Positions 53,080-62,010 of a DNA stretch of 64,000 bases are shown one piece after another. The stretch lies in NCBI GenBank assembly GCA_900317325.1, contig ONGE01000009.1, positions 61,130 through 125,129 of the forward strand, read 5' to 3'. The notes beneath the pieces were generated by a model. It was not told where the DNA came from. It saw only the letters and a list, made by a program, of their open reading frames with translations, and ran no database searches. Position 1 is the first letter of the stretch, and every line of letters starts with the position of its first letter. Source of the stretch: an uncultured Prevotellaceae bacterium. Lineage in GTDB: Bacteria > Bacteroidota > Bacteroidia > Bacteroidales > Muribaculaceae. A program made the translations under genes and the position numbers.

Positions 53080-54459
53080 ATGAGCATGATTATCAATGAC
53101 AAGCAACAGAAGTATTATGGTGAAATCAAGGCAAGATTTTACCTGCGTAAACCTACAGCCTCTGGACCGCGAAAAATCTACTTAATTGTCTATATTGACG
53201 GCAAGCAGTATCGGTACTCAACCGGTGTGAGGGTTTATCCAAAACAGTGGAATTCCAAGAAGGAACTCGCAGTGGTATCAAACACCTTGAGCAAGCAGGA
53301 TAATCAGAATAACATGATTGCCAATGAAAGACTAGCCAGGTTCAGGCGCTATTTTGCTGAATTTATTGAGTATCTATGTGAAAATGATGTCACGGATATT
53401 GTAGCAACGCTCAAACAATTCATTTATCAGGATGTGGCTAAAGCAAACTTCGATCCGTACGCGACTATTATGGACGCATTGTATCATTACCATAATTACG
53501 TCAAGCCATCAATTAAGGATAGCACAAAACGGCAGAGTGAATCCCTCTTGAGCGAGTTTGCACGTTTCGTTGACACTCTACCTGAAAAAGATAAAACGAT
53601 GGAAATCTTCAGTCAGAGCGGATTGAATATGTACAAGGAATACCTGATTAATAAAATGAACAAAAGCAAAGCAGGTGCCACCAAGAGAAACTTTGGCGTT
53701 GGTCAGTTGAACCGTTGCGGAGCCATCATAGCCTTACTAATTAACAAAGTTCTTGTCCCAAAAGAAGAGGTTTCAAACCCTGTCGTTTGGATTAAGGTGG
53801 AGGATCCACGTCGAGAAGACCAGGTGGGGCACATCCCTCTGTTGGATGATGAAGTCACTGCTATTGAGAACTGCACTGGTCTAACCCCTGTTGAAGAAGA
53901 ATACCGCGACGTGTTCTTGCTTCATCTAGAGTGTGGCCAGCGTGTTTCTGACTTGGCCAAGCTGCTCACTGGGAACTACAAGGTCAAGCAAGGCAAAAAA
54001 TACAAGTATATTGTCGTTTCGACAATGAAGGAGAATATCAAAGCGATTATACCCTTAACGCCCAGGATGACAATGTTGATGGAAAGAATCAAGAGCCAAA
54101 AGCTTGTTGACCCAGTAGAATTTGAAGAAAAGACACGGGGTAAAGGCAACAACACATATAATGAAGCGATTCGTCGGATTGCCAAGAAAGCAGGATTAGA
54201 TAGAGAGATTGTCAAAATTGACTCGACTCAAAAAGAAGTAAGGAAACCGTTATATAAAACGGTATCCAGCCACGATGCTCGATGCACGTTTATAACTAAC
54301 ATGATCAGGAAGGGAGTTAGTCCAGAAAGATTGTGCCGCATGACTGGTCATGCCAATGATGAGATGATAAAGAGGGTGTATGCCCAGCTCACAGTCGATG
54401 ATGAAATCAATCGAATCGAATCCGACTTGTATAGCGACGTCGAAGACGATGAAGAATAG
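53080..54459 (+). CDS. Tyrosine recombinase / integrase
   Basis: 459 residues from ATG 53080 (MSMIINDKQQ); the upstream ATG at 53014 would read through the 13-bp repeats. Arm-type DNA-binding domain (residues ~5-85), SAM-like core-binding domain (~125-235), catalytic domain (~265-440) with Arg in LECGQRVSDLAK, HDARCTF (HxxR), TGHANDEM (H) and the nucleophile Tyr in KRVYAQL. Acidic tail. It should integrate a mobile element; the 54-64 kb genes may be its cargo. The next gene is a partial duplicate of it. Confidence 0.9.
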   Translation: MSMIINDKQQKYYGEIKARFYLRKPTASGPRKIYLIVYIDGKQYRYSTGVRVYPKQWNSKKELAVVSNTLSKQDNQNNMIANERLARFRRYFAEFIEYLCENDVTDIVATLKQFIYQDVAKANFDPYATIMDALYHYHNYVKPSIKDSTKRQSESLLSEFARFVDTLPEKDKTMEIFSQSGLNMYKEYLINKMNKSKAGATKRNFGVGQLNRCGAIIALLINKVLVPKEEVSNPVVWIKVEDPRREDQVGHIPLLDDEVTAIENCTGLTPVEEEYRDVFLLHLECGQRVSDLAKLLTGNYKVKQGKKYKYIVVSTMKENIKAIIPLTPRMTMLMERIKSQKLVDPVEFEEKTRGKGNNTYNEAIRRIAKKAGLDREIVKIDSTQKEVRKPLYKTVSSHDARCTFITNMIRKGVSPERLCRMTGHANDEMIKRVYAQLTVDDEINRIESDLYSDVEDDEE

Positions 54460-54543
54460 ATGATTCCATCCTCTCGTGCAAGTGATGGCACTGACAATGA
54501 ACAATTAATTAAGCTAATACGCAGCTGTTTGTTTTTTATTGAT

Positions 54544-54551
54544 TATATTTG
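54544..54551 (+). promoter_or_regulatory. -7 box TATATTTG for the integrase fusion
   Basis: TATATTTG 56 bp before ATG 54607. Confidence 0.55.
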
Positions 54552-54606
54552 CGGTAACAAAATCAACAACGTCGCTGATTCCTTCAAACAATAAACCGAT
54601 CAAGAT

Positions 54607-57501
54607 ATGGCCAAGAAAGATAAGAAAGACATCAAACAGGTTATTGCTGACGCATTGGAGCATTATCATAAGATGAAGCCTTCAATAAAAGATAGTACAA
54701 AACGGCAGAATGAATCTCTCTTGAGTGAATTTTATCGTTTTGTTGATACTTTACCCGCAAGAGACAGGACGATGAAGATCTTTAGCCAGAAAGGACTGAA
54801 TCGGTACAAGGAGTATCTGATTGATAAAATGGAGCGCAGCAAAACTGATGGCAAAAAGAGGAATTTTGGTGTCGGCCAGTTAAACCGCTGCGGCTCCATG
54901 ATTGAACGTCTGATAAACAATGTGCTAAAACCCGAAGAAGTCGTTCCCAATCGTGTGGATTGGATGAAAGTAGAGGATACTCGTCGAGAGGACCAAAAGG
55001 GGCATTTTCCCCTGCTTGACAATGAAGTAACTGCAATAGAGAATTGTTCGGGACTAACCCCTGCTGAAGAAGAGTATCGCGACATATTCTTACTTCAAAT
55101 CGAGTGTGGGCAAAGGGTTTCCGACTTGGCAAAAATACTTACAGGCAAATATCGAGTTAAACAAGGAAAGAAATTTAAGTACATTATAATTTCAACCATT
55201 AAAGAGAATATTAAAGCCCATATTCCTTTGAGACCTAAAATGAGAATGTGGATGGAAAAAGTTAATTCTCATAAGCTTATAACCCCAGTTAAATTTGAGA
55301 AGATAGTTAACGGTAAAGGTAATGGCATATACAATCAAGCAATTAGAAGAATAGTAAAGAAAGCGGGACTAGATAGAGAGATTGTTCGAATTAATTCATT
55401 ACTATTGGAAGTGAGAGGACCATTGTATGAAGAGATTACCAACCATGCAGCTCGTTGCACATTCATAACAAACATGCTCAAAAAGGGAGTGAGCCCTAAA
55501 CAGGTGAGTAAAATGACTGGCCATGCCAGTGAAGAAATGATTAATCGTGTATATGCCCAGCTCGAAGAAGATGACGAAATTAACCTTATCGAGTCCAATT
55601 TGTACAGTGACATGGACGATGACAATGCTAATTCTCCCACGGATACATCATCGAATAATCCAAAGGAACATAATGCCGATGTTACTATAGAAGCACAACC
55701 TGAAATATACACACCCACAGATTTTGATCCAAAAACTATTCTTGAATCAAATGAATATATTGCTTATGATAAATATATTCGTGGCCTAAATGATATAGTT
55801 GATAGGACAATTAATGAGATGAATGCCTATCAATTGTATGTAGATGATATAGAGAGTTTTTGTCAAGCCTTTCTGATTGAATTGAAACTGCAATTTGAAC
55901 GATACAAACAAAAATTCAATTCTGAAGTAAAATCTCAAAAAATCGACCATCCAAATCTATCCCAAATGCTAGAATCTGTATATGATAAAATGGGGGGCGA
56001 TGTATGGGAGTTTACTGAACCGAGACTTAAAAGTTTTTTGATAGAAGAAGAGTATTTTGATAACCCGAAAACCAACGATTTAGCATTATTGTGTTTATTT
56101 AGAGCATGGATTGATTATTTAAAAGAGATTCATTCTAGTGATGGTGTGATAGAAAGTCTTGAGAAAAAGTTTAAGTCAATCTGTGAGGAGAATCCAAGCC
56201 TTTTTGTTGCTTATCAAAATATGCCTCATTATAAATTAGTGTGGCCAATTGTTAAATTTTCAATGGTTGCCATAAAAATGGAGCAATTCATCCAAGAGAA
56301 TCGCCCTATCGCCGATAACACAATGATTCAAGAAGACAATACGGCGTTAAAGTTTTTGACTGACTGGAGAGTGGTGTTTAGAGAATTGCACAAGACACCA
56401 GCAATGACGCTAGGGACGTTGATTCAGAATACGAAGTGTGGAGCTGACGTGAAGTCTGTGTTATATAATTCTGTTAAAGAAGGAGATTTCGAAAGATTTA
56501 AGAAAACAATCATAACACATGAACAAGAGGTTCGCATTCTGATAAACCACAGTTATTCGAATCAGTATATAAGAATGTTTACACAAACTGTGGATTATCT
56601 ATTTAAAGAATCAACAACTGGAATGGAGGATCCGATTGAAATGATTAATCGGTACAATGAGGCCTTGTTGCTACATTATCCATTCGTTGATAAAGATTTG
56701 GATGAATCCACTTCCGTTTTTTTAAAAAAGAATACTCAAGAGATGGATGTTAAAGAACTGTATCTATGGAAGTTAGATGGCTTATTAAAAGCATTTGATG
56801 ATCAATCGAGAAATTATTTAAATCTATCTGAAAAGAAGATATTCGACAAGGTGCTAAGTATAGTTAATTTCAATAAACATCCAGAATTAAAAGAGGCTTA
56901 TGATGAGTATAAAGCCAAGCAAAAAGTGGTGACTAATCAGACAGATGTTGAAGCAACGATTGTTTCAGAAGAAGACAAAGGAAAGAAACGCAAGAACGAA
57001 GCTACAAGAGTGAATTATCTTCCTGTCAGTATTCAAAATCTTGATATCAACAAATTAATTAGATTACTGACGGAGAAAGATGAACTAAACAAGAATCAAC
57101 AGTTCATAACGGTGCTAGAGTCAACAGATAATGTTGACATAGCTACATGTCTGAGGCATTTTCTTGGTACCACTTCAAACACCCCCTTGTCATTCAGATT
57201 AAAATGGAATGGTCATACCAAGGTGAGCCTAAAGTTCCTTATACGACTGATTACGAATACAAATAAAGAAGCCTCAAGATCAAATGTTATAGATGTATCA
57301 AATCGTGAAGGCATCTCTCCTGAGTTCGTTTCACAATGGACTGGATCAGGAGAACTATGGACACCTGTTTGTGAAGTTTTTGGCGGCAGCACCGGTTATA
57401 TGATGTCTGTAGGGCTTGGAGAAGAAGGTACGGAGACCAGGGTAAAAAATATTGAACAAATAGAAACAATCGCTGATATCTACTTCGCCTGCAAGAAATA
57501 G
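54607..57501 (+). CDS. Tyrosine integrase fused to a ~620-residue domain of unknown function
   Basis: 964 residues. Residues ~15-340 align closely with the SAM-like and catalytic domains of the integrase at 53080 (shared HYH...PSIKDSTKRQ.ESLLSEF, FGVGQLNRCG and ECGQRVSDLAK blocks). Arg, HAARCTF, TGHASEEM and Tyr in NRVYAQL are retained. The N-terminal arm-binding domain is absent. Residues ~350-964 are AT-rich, mostly helical, with no motif I know; the end (SNREGISPEFVSQWTGSGELW..., GGSTGYMMSVGLGEEG) is Gly-rich. A gene born by duplication of the neighbour plus fusion, or a recombinase with a cargo/defence domain. Own promoter. Confidence 0.8.
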   Translation: MAKKDKKDIKQVIADALEHYHKMKPSIKDSTKRQNESLLSEFYRFVDTLPARDRTMKIFSQKGLNRYKEYLIDKMERSKTDGKKRNFGVGQLNRCGSMIERLINNVLKPEEVVPNRVDWMKVEDTRREDQKGHFPLLDNEVTAIENCSGLTPAEEEYRDIFLLQIECGQRVSDLAKILTGKYRVKQGKKFKYIIISTIKENIKAHIPLRPKMRMWMEKVNSHKLITPVKFEKIVNGKGNGIYNQAIRRIVKKAGLDREIVRINSLLLEVRGPLYEEITNHAARCTFITNMLKKGVSPKQVSKMTGHASEEMINRVYAQLEEDDEINLIESNLYSDMDDDNANSPTDTSSNNPKEHNADVTIEAQPEIYTPTDFDPKTILESNEYIAYDKYIRGLNDIVDRTINEMNAYQLYVDDIESFCQAFLIELKLQFERYKQKFNSEVKSQKIDHPNLSQMLESVYDKMGGDVWEFTEPRLKSFLIEEEYFDNPKTNDLALLCLFRAWIDYLKEIHSSDGVIESLEKKFKSICEENPSLFVAYQNMPHYKLVWPIVKFSMVAIKMEQFIQENRPIADNTMIQEDNTALKFLTDWRVVFRELHKTPAMTLGTLIQNTKCGADVKSVLYNSVKEGDFERFKKTIITHEQEVRILINHSYSNQYIRMFTQTVDYLFKESTTGMEDPIEMINRYNEALLLHYPFVDKDLDESTSVFLKKNTQEMDVKELYLWKLDGLLKAFDDQSRNYLNLSEKKIFDKVLSIVNFNKHPELKEAYDEYKAKQKVVTNQTDVEATIVSEEDKGKKRKNEATRVNYLPVSIQNLDINKLIRLLTEKDELNKNQQFITVLESTDNVDIATCLRHFLGTTSNTPLSFRLKWNGHTKVSLKFLIRLITNTNKEASRSNVIDVSNREGISPEFVSQWTGSGELWTPVCEVFGGSTGYMMSVGLGEEGTETRVKNIEQIETIADIYFACKK

Positions 57502-57727
57502 CGTACCATATCCAAGAAGCTCCCACAGGAAAAACACCGGCGCTATTAATGCCTTGATATTAACCCTGTGGAGGCTTTCGATATGTTCAGGCAATCCTCT
57601 AGCGCCGAGCATCCTATCCCGGACCTCACACATAGATTCGACTAGAGATATTAGCTCATGTTTGGTGGGAGGTGCCATGAAAACAGACGTTAGTGTGATC
57701 TCTTCTAAGAACCATTGTTTTGCCCGC

Positions 57728-57735
57728 TAGCTTTG
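57728..57735 (+). promoter_or_regulatory. -7 box TAGCTTTG in the 57.5-58.1 kb gap
   Basis: TAGCTTTG with no open frame behind it; a possible promoter of the small RNA below. Confidence 0.4.
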
Positions 57736-57741
57736 CGGTGT

Positions 57742-57920
57742 AAAAGGTGGTAGCGACAGGACAATGTAAACATTTTGTTTCATCAATGCGGCTTCACGGT
57801 ATCATGACTCTCCCGTCAAGCAGAGGGCAGTGCATAAAGACAGCAAAGGAGGCATCACCCACCACGGGCGTTTCCCTCCTTTACAAATGAAAAATGAACC
57901 GCAAAATTGCGGTTTCTTCA
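57742..57920 (+). ncRNA. Candidate small RNA between integrase fusion and WYL gene
   Basis: Non-coding. It has a -7 box just upstream, an 8-bp perfect stem AAAGGAGG / CCTCCTTT (57845-57852, 57875-57882), and a 3' hairpin AACCGCAA / TTGCGGTT (57897-57904, 57907-57914) followed by a T/C-rich stretch. The rest of 57502-57741 shows no supported gene. Weak evidence. Confidence 0.35.
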
Positions 57921-57934
57921 TTAAGAATTAAAAA

Positions 57935-58060
57935 CCTCTGTCCTGATTTGGCATAGGCTTGTTATAACTTTGTGGTCATTAGCTAAACTGAGATTTTTTG
58001 ATTGAATTTGAAAAAAATAGAACATCGGACACGATTTGGCAGAGGATTGTTGTAAATTTG
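57935..58060 (+). promoter_or_regulatory. Two tandem copies of the island promoter element before the WYL regulator
   Basis: Copy 1 (57935-57972): CCTCTG, 8 nt, TGGCATAGG, 7 nt, TAACTTTG. Copy 2 (58023-58060): CATCGG, 8 nt, TGGCAGAGG, 7 nt, TAAATTTG. Over the 32 bp from GATTTGGCA to TTTGTGG the two copies are nearly identical. Single copies at 61383, 62529 and 63597 keep the same spacing. TAAATTTG lies 28 bp before ATG 58089. Confidence 0.65.
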
Positions 58061-58088
58061 TGGTGTCAAACATTAAAACGTGTCAAAT

Positions 58089-59024
58089 ATGGCTGATATT
58101 GAAAGAGGCCCGAGCCTCATTAGAAAGTATGTTTGGCTGATAGATACAATCTATCGTGCCAAAAAGATTTCGTTCAAAGAAATCAACGAGCGGTGGCGCC
58201 GAGATGTTGATTTGAGTCGTGGAGAAGAAATGTCTGTCCGTACCTTCAAACGTTGGTTGAATAACATCGGTGACATTTTTGGACTATACGTCGAGAACGA
58301 GCGCTGTGGAGATTATCGTTATTACATCGAGAACATTGAGGACATCACTGAAGGTGGACTGCAATCGTGGCTGTTCAATACGTTTGCGGTAAGCAATGCC
58401 TTGACAGGTTGCATGGGCATCAAGGACAGAATCCAGCTGGAGTATGTGCCATCGGGAGAACTGTACCTGCAGCCTATCATCGATGCGATGAAGGAGAACC
58501 GGGTACTCAACATCACTTATAAAAGTTATTGGAAAGACAAAGAGAAGAAATATGACGTGCAGCCTCTCTGCATGAAACTTTTCCGCCAACGATGGTATGT
58601 GATAGTTCACGGAAATGATGGAGAGGAAGACACCAGGATATGGATCTGCGCTCTTGACCGCATCTTGTCATTGCAGAAAACAGAAATGACCTTTACCATG
58701 CCCAAGGAATGGGAAGCTGAGACCTATTTCGATGGTTTCATTGGATTAATCCGAGATGAGGATTATGACAAGGAAATTGTGAAGCTGAAGGTGGATGCTG
58801 GTCAAGCCAACTATATCCGTGATCTTAAGATACACAAGTCTCAACAAGAGGCCGAGTGTAATAATGAGTACAGCATTTTCACTTATTGTCTGCGCCCCAC
58901 ATTTGATTTCCAGCAGGAGTTGCTGTGGAACGCCGACAAAGTGGAGGTGCTCGAACCACAGTGGCTCCGTGATGAAATGGCTGATACAATCCAGAAAATG
59001 TTGAACTTATACAGGAAGGATTAA
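58089..59024 (+). CDS. WYL-domain transcriptional regulator
   Basis: 311 residues from ATG 58089 (a GTG at 58080 is also possible). N-terminal winged helix-turn-helix (RKYVWLIDTIYRAKKISFKEINERW...VRTFKRWLNNI), a central WYL domain (LNITYKSYWKDKEKKYDVQPLCMKLFRQRWYVIVH) and a C-terminal WCX-like extension. WYL proteins sense nucleic acid or nucleotide ligands and often control defence islands (for example BrxR/CapW). Two copies of a shared promoter element precede it and single copies precede later genes, so it may be the island's regulator and control itself. Confidence 0.88.
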   Translation: MADIERGPSLIRKYVWLIDTIYRAKKISFKEINERWRRDVDLSRGEEMSVRTFKRWLNNIGDIFGLYVENERCGDYRYYIENIEDITEGGLQSWLFNTFAVSNALTGCMGIKDRIQLEYVPSGELYLQPIIDAMKENRVLNITYKSYWKDKEKKYDVQPLCMKLFRQRWYVIVHGNDGEEDTRIWICALDRILSLQKTEMTFTMPKEWEAETYFDGFIGLIRDEDYDKEIVKLKVDAGQANYIRDLKIHKSQQEAECNNEYSIFTYCLRPTFDFQQELLWNADKVEVLEPQWLRDEMADTIQKMLNLYRKD

Positions 59025-59027
59025 TCC

Positions 59028-59519
59028 ATGAGAGATTTTGCAGCTATAGATTTTGAGACCGCCAACTATGACCGTTCTTCGGTATGCTCAGTTGGAGTGG
59101 TCGTTGTCCGGGACGGGGAGATTGTGGACAAGTTCTACTCGCTCATCCAGCCCGAGCCCAACTATTATAACTACTGGTGCACTCAGGTTCATGGTCTGTG
59201 CCGTGCAGACACCGACGATGCCCCGGTGTTCCCCGACGTGTGGGCACAAATTGAGCCGTTGATTGAAGGCCTGCCGCTGGTGGCCCACAACCGCCCCTTT
59301 GACGAAGGCTGCCTTCGCGCCGTCTTCCGCACCTATCAGATGGATTATCCCGAGTACGAGTTCTTCGACACGCTTGCCGCATCCCGCCGCTTGCAACCCG
59401 ACTTGGAAAATCATCAGCTCCAGACCGTAGCCGCCGCCTGCGGCTTCCAGATGGAGAACCACCACCACGCCCTCGCCGACGCCGAGGCCTGCGCCTGGAT
59501 AGCAAGAGAACTGCTATAA
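59028..59519 (+). CDS. DEDDh 3'-5' exonuclease (DnaQ-like)
   Basis: 163 residues. Exo I AAIDFETANY (D-x-E), Exo II AHNRPFDEGCL, Exo III HHALADAEACAWIA (HxxxxD). It should degrade single-stranded DNA or RNA from the 3' end, in the manner of PolIII epsilon or oligoribonuclease. It begins 4 bp after the WYL stop, so the two are co-transcribed. Confidence 0.9.
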   Translation: MRDFAAIDFETANYDRSSVCSVGVVVVRDGEIVDKFYSLIQPEPNYYNYWCTQVHGLCRADTDDAPVFPDVWAQIEPLIEGLPLVAHNRPFDEGCLRAVFRTYQMDYPEYEFFDTLAASRRLQPDLENHQLQTVAAACGFQMENHHHALADAEACAWIARELL

Positions 59520-59560
59520 CTTTCATTCGTTTCGTTTTTGGATAAGTGGAACGGATTTAA

Positions 59561-59568
59561 TAACTTTG
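59561..59568 (+). promoter_or_regulatory. -7 box TAACTTTG for the PD-(D/E)XK/PLD operon
   Basis: TAACTTTG 38 bp before ATG 59606; it lacks the TGGCANNGG element. Confidence 0.55.
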
Positions 59569-59605
59569 CAAGCAATAATCGCTTAAAACTAAATTCGTTT
59601 AGACG

Positions 59606-60841
59606 ATGACAAACATAGAGACATTATTAAAGCAAATTTCAGAGATTGTTGTAAAAGAGAGGACGCAACAAGAGGAGAAACGCATACGAGGCGAAAATTT
59701 TAATGTATTCAGTGTGCTTGGGCTATCCACAAGTGAGGTCCGGTTGCATTCTGCGTTCTTGGGTGAGTTGTTGAATCCTAATGGTGATCATGGCCTTGGA
59801 GATGGATTTCTTAAAGCCTTTGTTGATACTATAATTAAACAAGTTGATCCAAAATTTGAGATAGACACCAAAACTTGTAAAGTGAGTGTTGAATATCCTA
59901 TTGGAGAAATTTCTGAAGATTACACAGAAGGTGGACGTATTGATTTGCTGATTCGTGATGATAATAATCATGCCATAATAATCGAGAATAAGATTAATGC
60001 AGGAGATCAATATAAACAACTGCTTAGATACCAGAATTTTGCGAAAAAGAACTCTTTAAAGTACGTTCTACTTTATTTATCTTTGGATAGTAAAGAGGCA
60101 AGTGAGTATTCAACCAATAATCAAGTTGATTATTTCCGCATTAGCTATAAAGAATATATTTATCAATGGCTAAATCATTGTATTAGCATAGCGGCATTAT
60201 TCCCAAGAGTAAGAGAAACAATAGCGCAATATCAAACAAATCTTAATATAATAACTAGAAATATGAGTGAAATAAACAAGCAATCAATGTTAGAATTGCT
60301 CACCAATGAGGCAAATATTGATGCAACTCTTGAAATTATATCTTTGTCTGAGGACATTGGTCGGACTATTAGAATGAATTTTATTGAGAGTGTTCTTCGT
60401 GAACTGGCAGAGAAACACAATATGCGTTTTTCTTATGATAAAGATTTCGTTGCATTAGGAACACGCAACCTAAATTATAAAGATATTTGCTTCAAACTTC
60501 ATGGCTATGACAAATGCTACTTTCAAATTCAAAATGAGAGTAATACAGTTTATTATGGTATTGTGGCTGATGGCTATCCAGAAAGCCACCGGAAGGTAGT
60601 GGGGCAATTTGAGGGCTGGACTGATGGAATTAATATAAGTTGGCCATATGGATTCAAACTTTTCCCAGGGAACATGAGATGGTGGGATGGCATAGATTCG
60701 TTAACAGATATGGTTAAGGGATCTAAGATAAAAGATATAATTGATAATGAATTAACTAAGATTATAGAGCATCACTTAATTGAAGAGTATTCGAAAATAA
60801 TGGATAACAAACTCGCTAATATCAATCAGACTGAAGAATGA
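59606..60841 (+). CDS. PD-(D/E)XK nuclease family protein (PDDEXK_4-like)
   Basis: 411 residues, AT-rich. The N-terminal NVFSVLGLSTSEVRLHSAFLGELLNPNGDHGLG stretch is typical of the family. Nuclease core D113 (GRIDLLI), E127-N-K129 (IIENKI) and Q138xxxY142 (QLLRY). The C-terminal ~170 residues may contact DNA or a ligand. This family occurs in defence and mobile islands; natural role unproved. The stop overlaps the start of the PLD-like gene by ATGA, so the two proteins probably act together. Confidence 0.82.
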   Translation: MTNIETLLKQISEIVVKERTQQEEKRIRGENFNVFSVLGLSTSEVRLHSAFLGELLNPNGDHGLGDGFLKAFVDTIIKQVDPKFEIDTKTCKVSVEYPIGEISEDYTEGGRIDLLIRDDNNHAIIIENKINAGDQYKQLLRYQNFAKKNSLKYVLLYLSLDSKEASEYSTNNQVDYFRISYKEYIYQWLNHCISIAALFPRVRETIAQYQTNLNIITRNMSEINKQSMLELLTNEANIDATLEIISLSEDIGRTIRMNFIESVLRELAEKHNMRFSYDKDFVALGTRNLNYKDICFKLHGYDKCYFQIQNESNTVYYGIVADGYPESHRKVVGQFEGWTDGINISWPYGFKLFPGNMRWWDGIDSLTDMVKGSKIKDIIDNELTKIIEHHLIEEYSKIMDNKLANINQTEE

Positions 60842-61350
60842 TTCAGTTTATTTCTAATAGTGACCATTATGGGGAGGTGCTAGGTCGGGTGCAGTCGGTG
60901 AAGCGCTCGTTATGGATTGGGACGGCCGACATTAAGGACCTATATGTTGATGTTGGCAAGGAAAAGAAGCCTTTCCTGGCGCTCATTGCGTTGCTGATTA
61001 GACGTGGGGTTGAGGTGAGGCTGATTCATGCTAAGGAGCCTGGGCCGAACTTCAGGGAGGACTTTGACAGGTACCCCGTACTGTATGACCGGTTGGAGCG
61101 GGTGCTGTGCCCCCGTGTTCACTTCAAGATGCTGGTCTTTGACTGCGAGGAGGTGTATATCGGCAGCGCTAACCTCACGGGAGCAGGCATCGGCATGAAG
61201 AGCAGCGATAAGCGCAACTTCGAGGCTGGCATCCTGACCGATGACCCTCAAATCGTCGAGCGAGCCATGAAGCAGTTTGACGACGTTTGGATCGGCAAAC
61301 ACTGCAAAACCTGCAAGCGCAAAGACTACTGCCCAGACCCCATCGTATAA
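60838..61350 (+). CDS. PLD-superfamily protein with one HKD motif and Cys-rich tail
   Basis: 170 residues. H95-x-K97-x4-D102 (HFKMLVFD), then IGSANLTGAGIG, is a standard HKD half-site, so the enzyme should dimerise to form one active site, as in Nuc-type or BfiI-type PLD nucleases. The C-terminus CKTCKRKDYC could bind zinc. Coupled to the upstream PD-(D/E)XK gene. Confidence 0.82.
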   Translation: MIQFISNSDHYGEVLGRVQSVKRSLWIGTADIKDLYVDVGKEKKPFLALIALLIRRGVEVRLIHAKEPGPNFREDFDRYPVLYDRLERVLCPRVHFKMLVFDCEEVYIGSANLTGAGIGMKSSDKRNFEAGILTDDPQIVERAMKQFDDVWIGKHCKTCKRKDYCPDPIV

Positions 61351-61382
61351 GTTTTTTCAATAAAAATCATCATCAGGACGCG

Positions 61383-61420
61383 CCTCTGCCACAGAATGGC
61401 ATGGGCTGTCTTTTTCTTTG
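61383..61420 (+). promoter_or_regulatory. Island promoter element, copy 3
   Basis: CCTCTG, CCACAGAA, TGGCATGGG, 7 nt, TTTCTTTG. Contains the dyad TGCCA-CAGAA-TGGCA. It lies 38 bp before ATG 61458. Confidence 0.6.
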
Positions 61421-61457
61421 CAACATGATTATTATTAACTCTTTAAAAAACAAGATT

Positions 61458-61982
61458 ATGGCAAAGACAATTAATGATGATTTTATGCAGCAAATTGCTA
61501 CTGAACAGGCTTGGAAAGAGCTATCAGAGAATTTTGCTTGGACAGAAACACTTTTAGAGAAATACTGTGATAAAGTTGATTGGGAAGAGATATCAGCAAA
61601 CACAAATATTATATGGACAATACCGATGCTTCAAAAATTCTCAAAAAAAGTGGATTGGAAAAGATTGTCTGGACAAGTATATGGAAGCGTGGAATGGTTC
61701 ACCGAAGCGCATCTTGAAGAATTCAAAGATAAATGGGATTGGACTCTGTTATCAAATAACATTTCTCTTATTACGGAGAACACCATTGATAAATTTATCG
61801 ACTATTGGGATTGGGATGCCCTCATTGATGGAAGTCAGTATTTTAAAGACTTTGATAATGCTATCAGTTTCTTCAACAAGTACAAGGATCGCATTCAAAT
61901 GTCAAAACTTCAAGATACGGTGTTGTGGCAACGAATTATTGAGCAAACCGCTGAGCAAATAGAATCAGAAATCATGTCATAG
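61458..61982 (+). CDS. Repeat protein with W-x-x-[LI]-S motifs
   Basis: 174 residues from ATG 61458; a longer frame from 61287 runs through the promoter element and the end of the PLD gene. At least four ~25-residue repeats of the form W..LS.N......LEKY.DKVDW..IS (WKELSENFAW, DWEEISANTN, DWKRLSGQVY, DWTLLSNNIS). An alpha-solenoid-like fold is plausible. No family named, no signal peptide. Function unknown. Confidence 0.7.
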   Translation: MAKTINDDFMQQIATEQAWKELSENFAWTETLLEKYCDKVDWEEISANTNIIWTIPMLQKFSKKVDWKRLSGQVYGSVEWFTEAHLEEFKDKWDWTLLSNNISLITENTIDKFIDYWDWDALIDGSQYFKDFDNAISFFNKYKDRIQMSKLQDTVLWQRIIEQTAEQIESEIMS

Positions 61983-61993
61983 TTCTAACGGCT

Positions 61994-62007
61994 CATCTGC
62001 CACAGAT
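61994..62007 (+). promoter_or_regulatory. Upstream half of the island element, without -7 box
   Basis: CATCTGCCACAGAT matches the 14-bp upstream part of the element at 13 of 14 positions but is followed at once by the HAD gene ATG (62011), with no TGGCA or -7 box. Confidence 0.4.
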
Positions 62008-62010
62008 TCC

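Noticed and set aside
57355-57678. A 107-residue minus-strand frame at the end of the integrase fusion
   Set aside because: Nearly half overlaps the sense gene; no promoter, no family. The part outside the gene (57502-57678) could be a remnant but cannot be supported.
57949-58060. Sigma-54 promoters, from TGGCA...TTGTT upstream of the WYL gene
   Set aside because: The spacing between GG and the TTG is one base too short for -24/-12, and each copy has a proper TAnnTTTG box at fixed distance.
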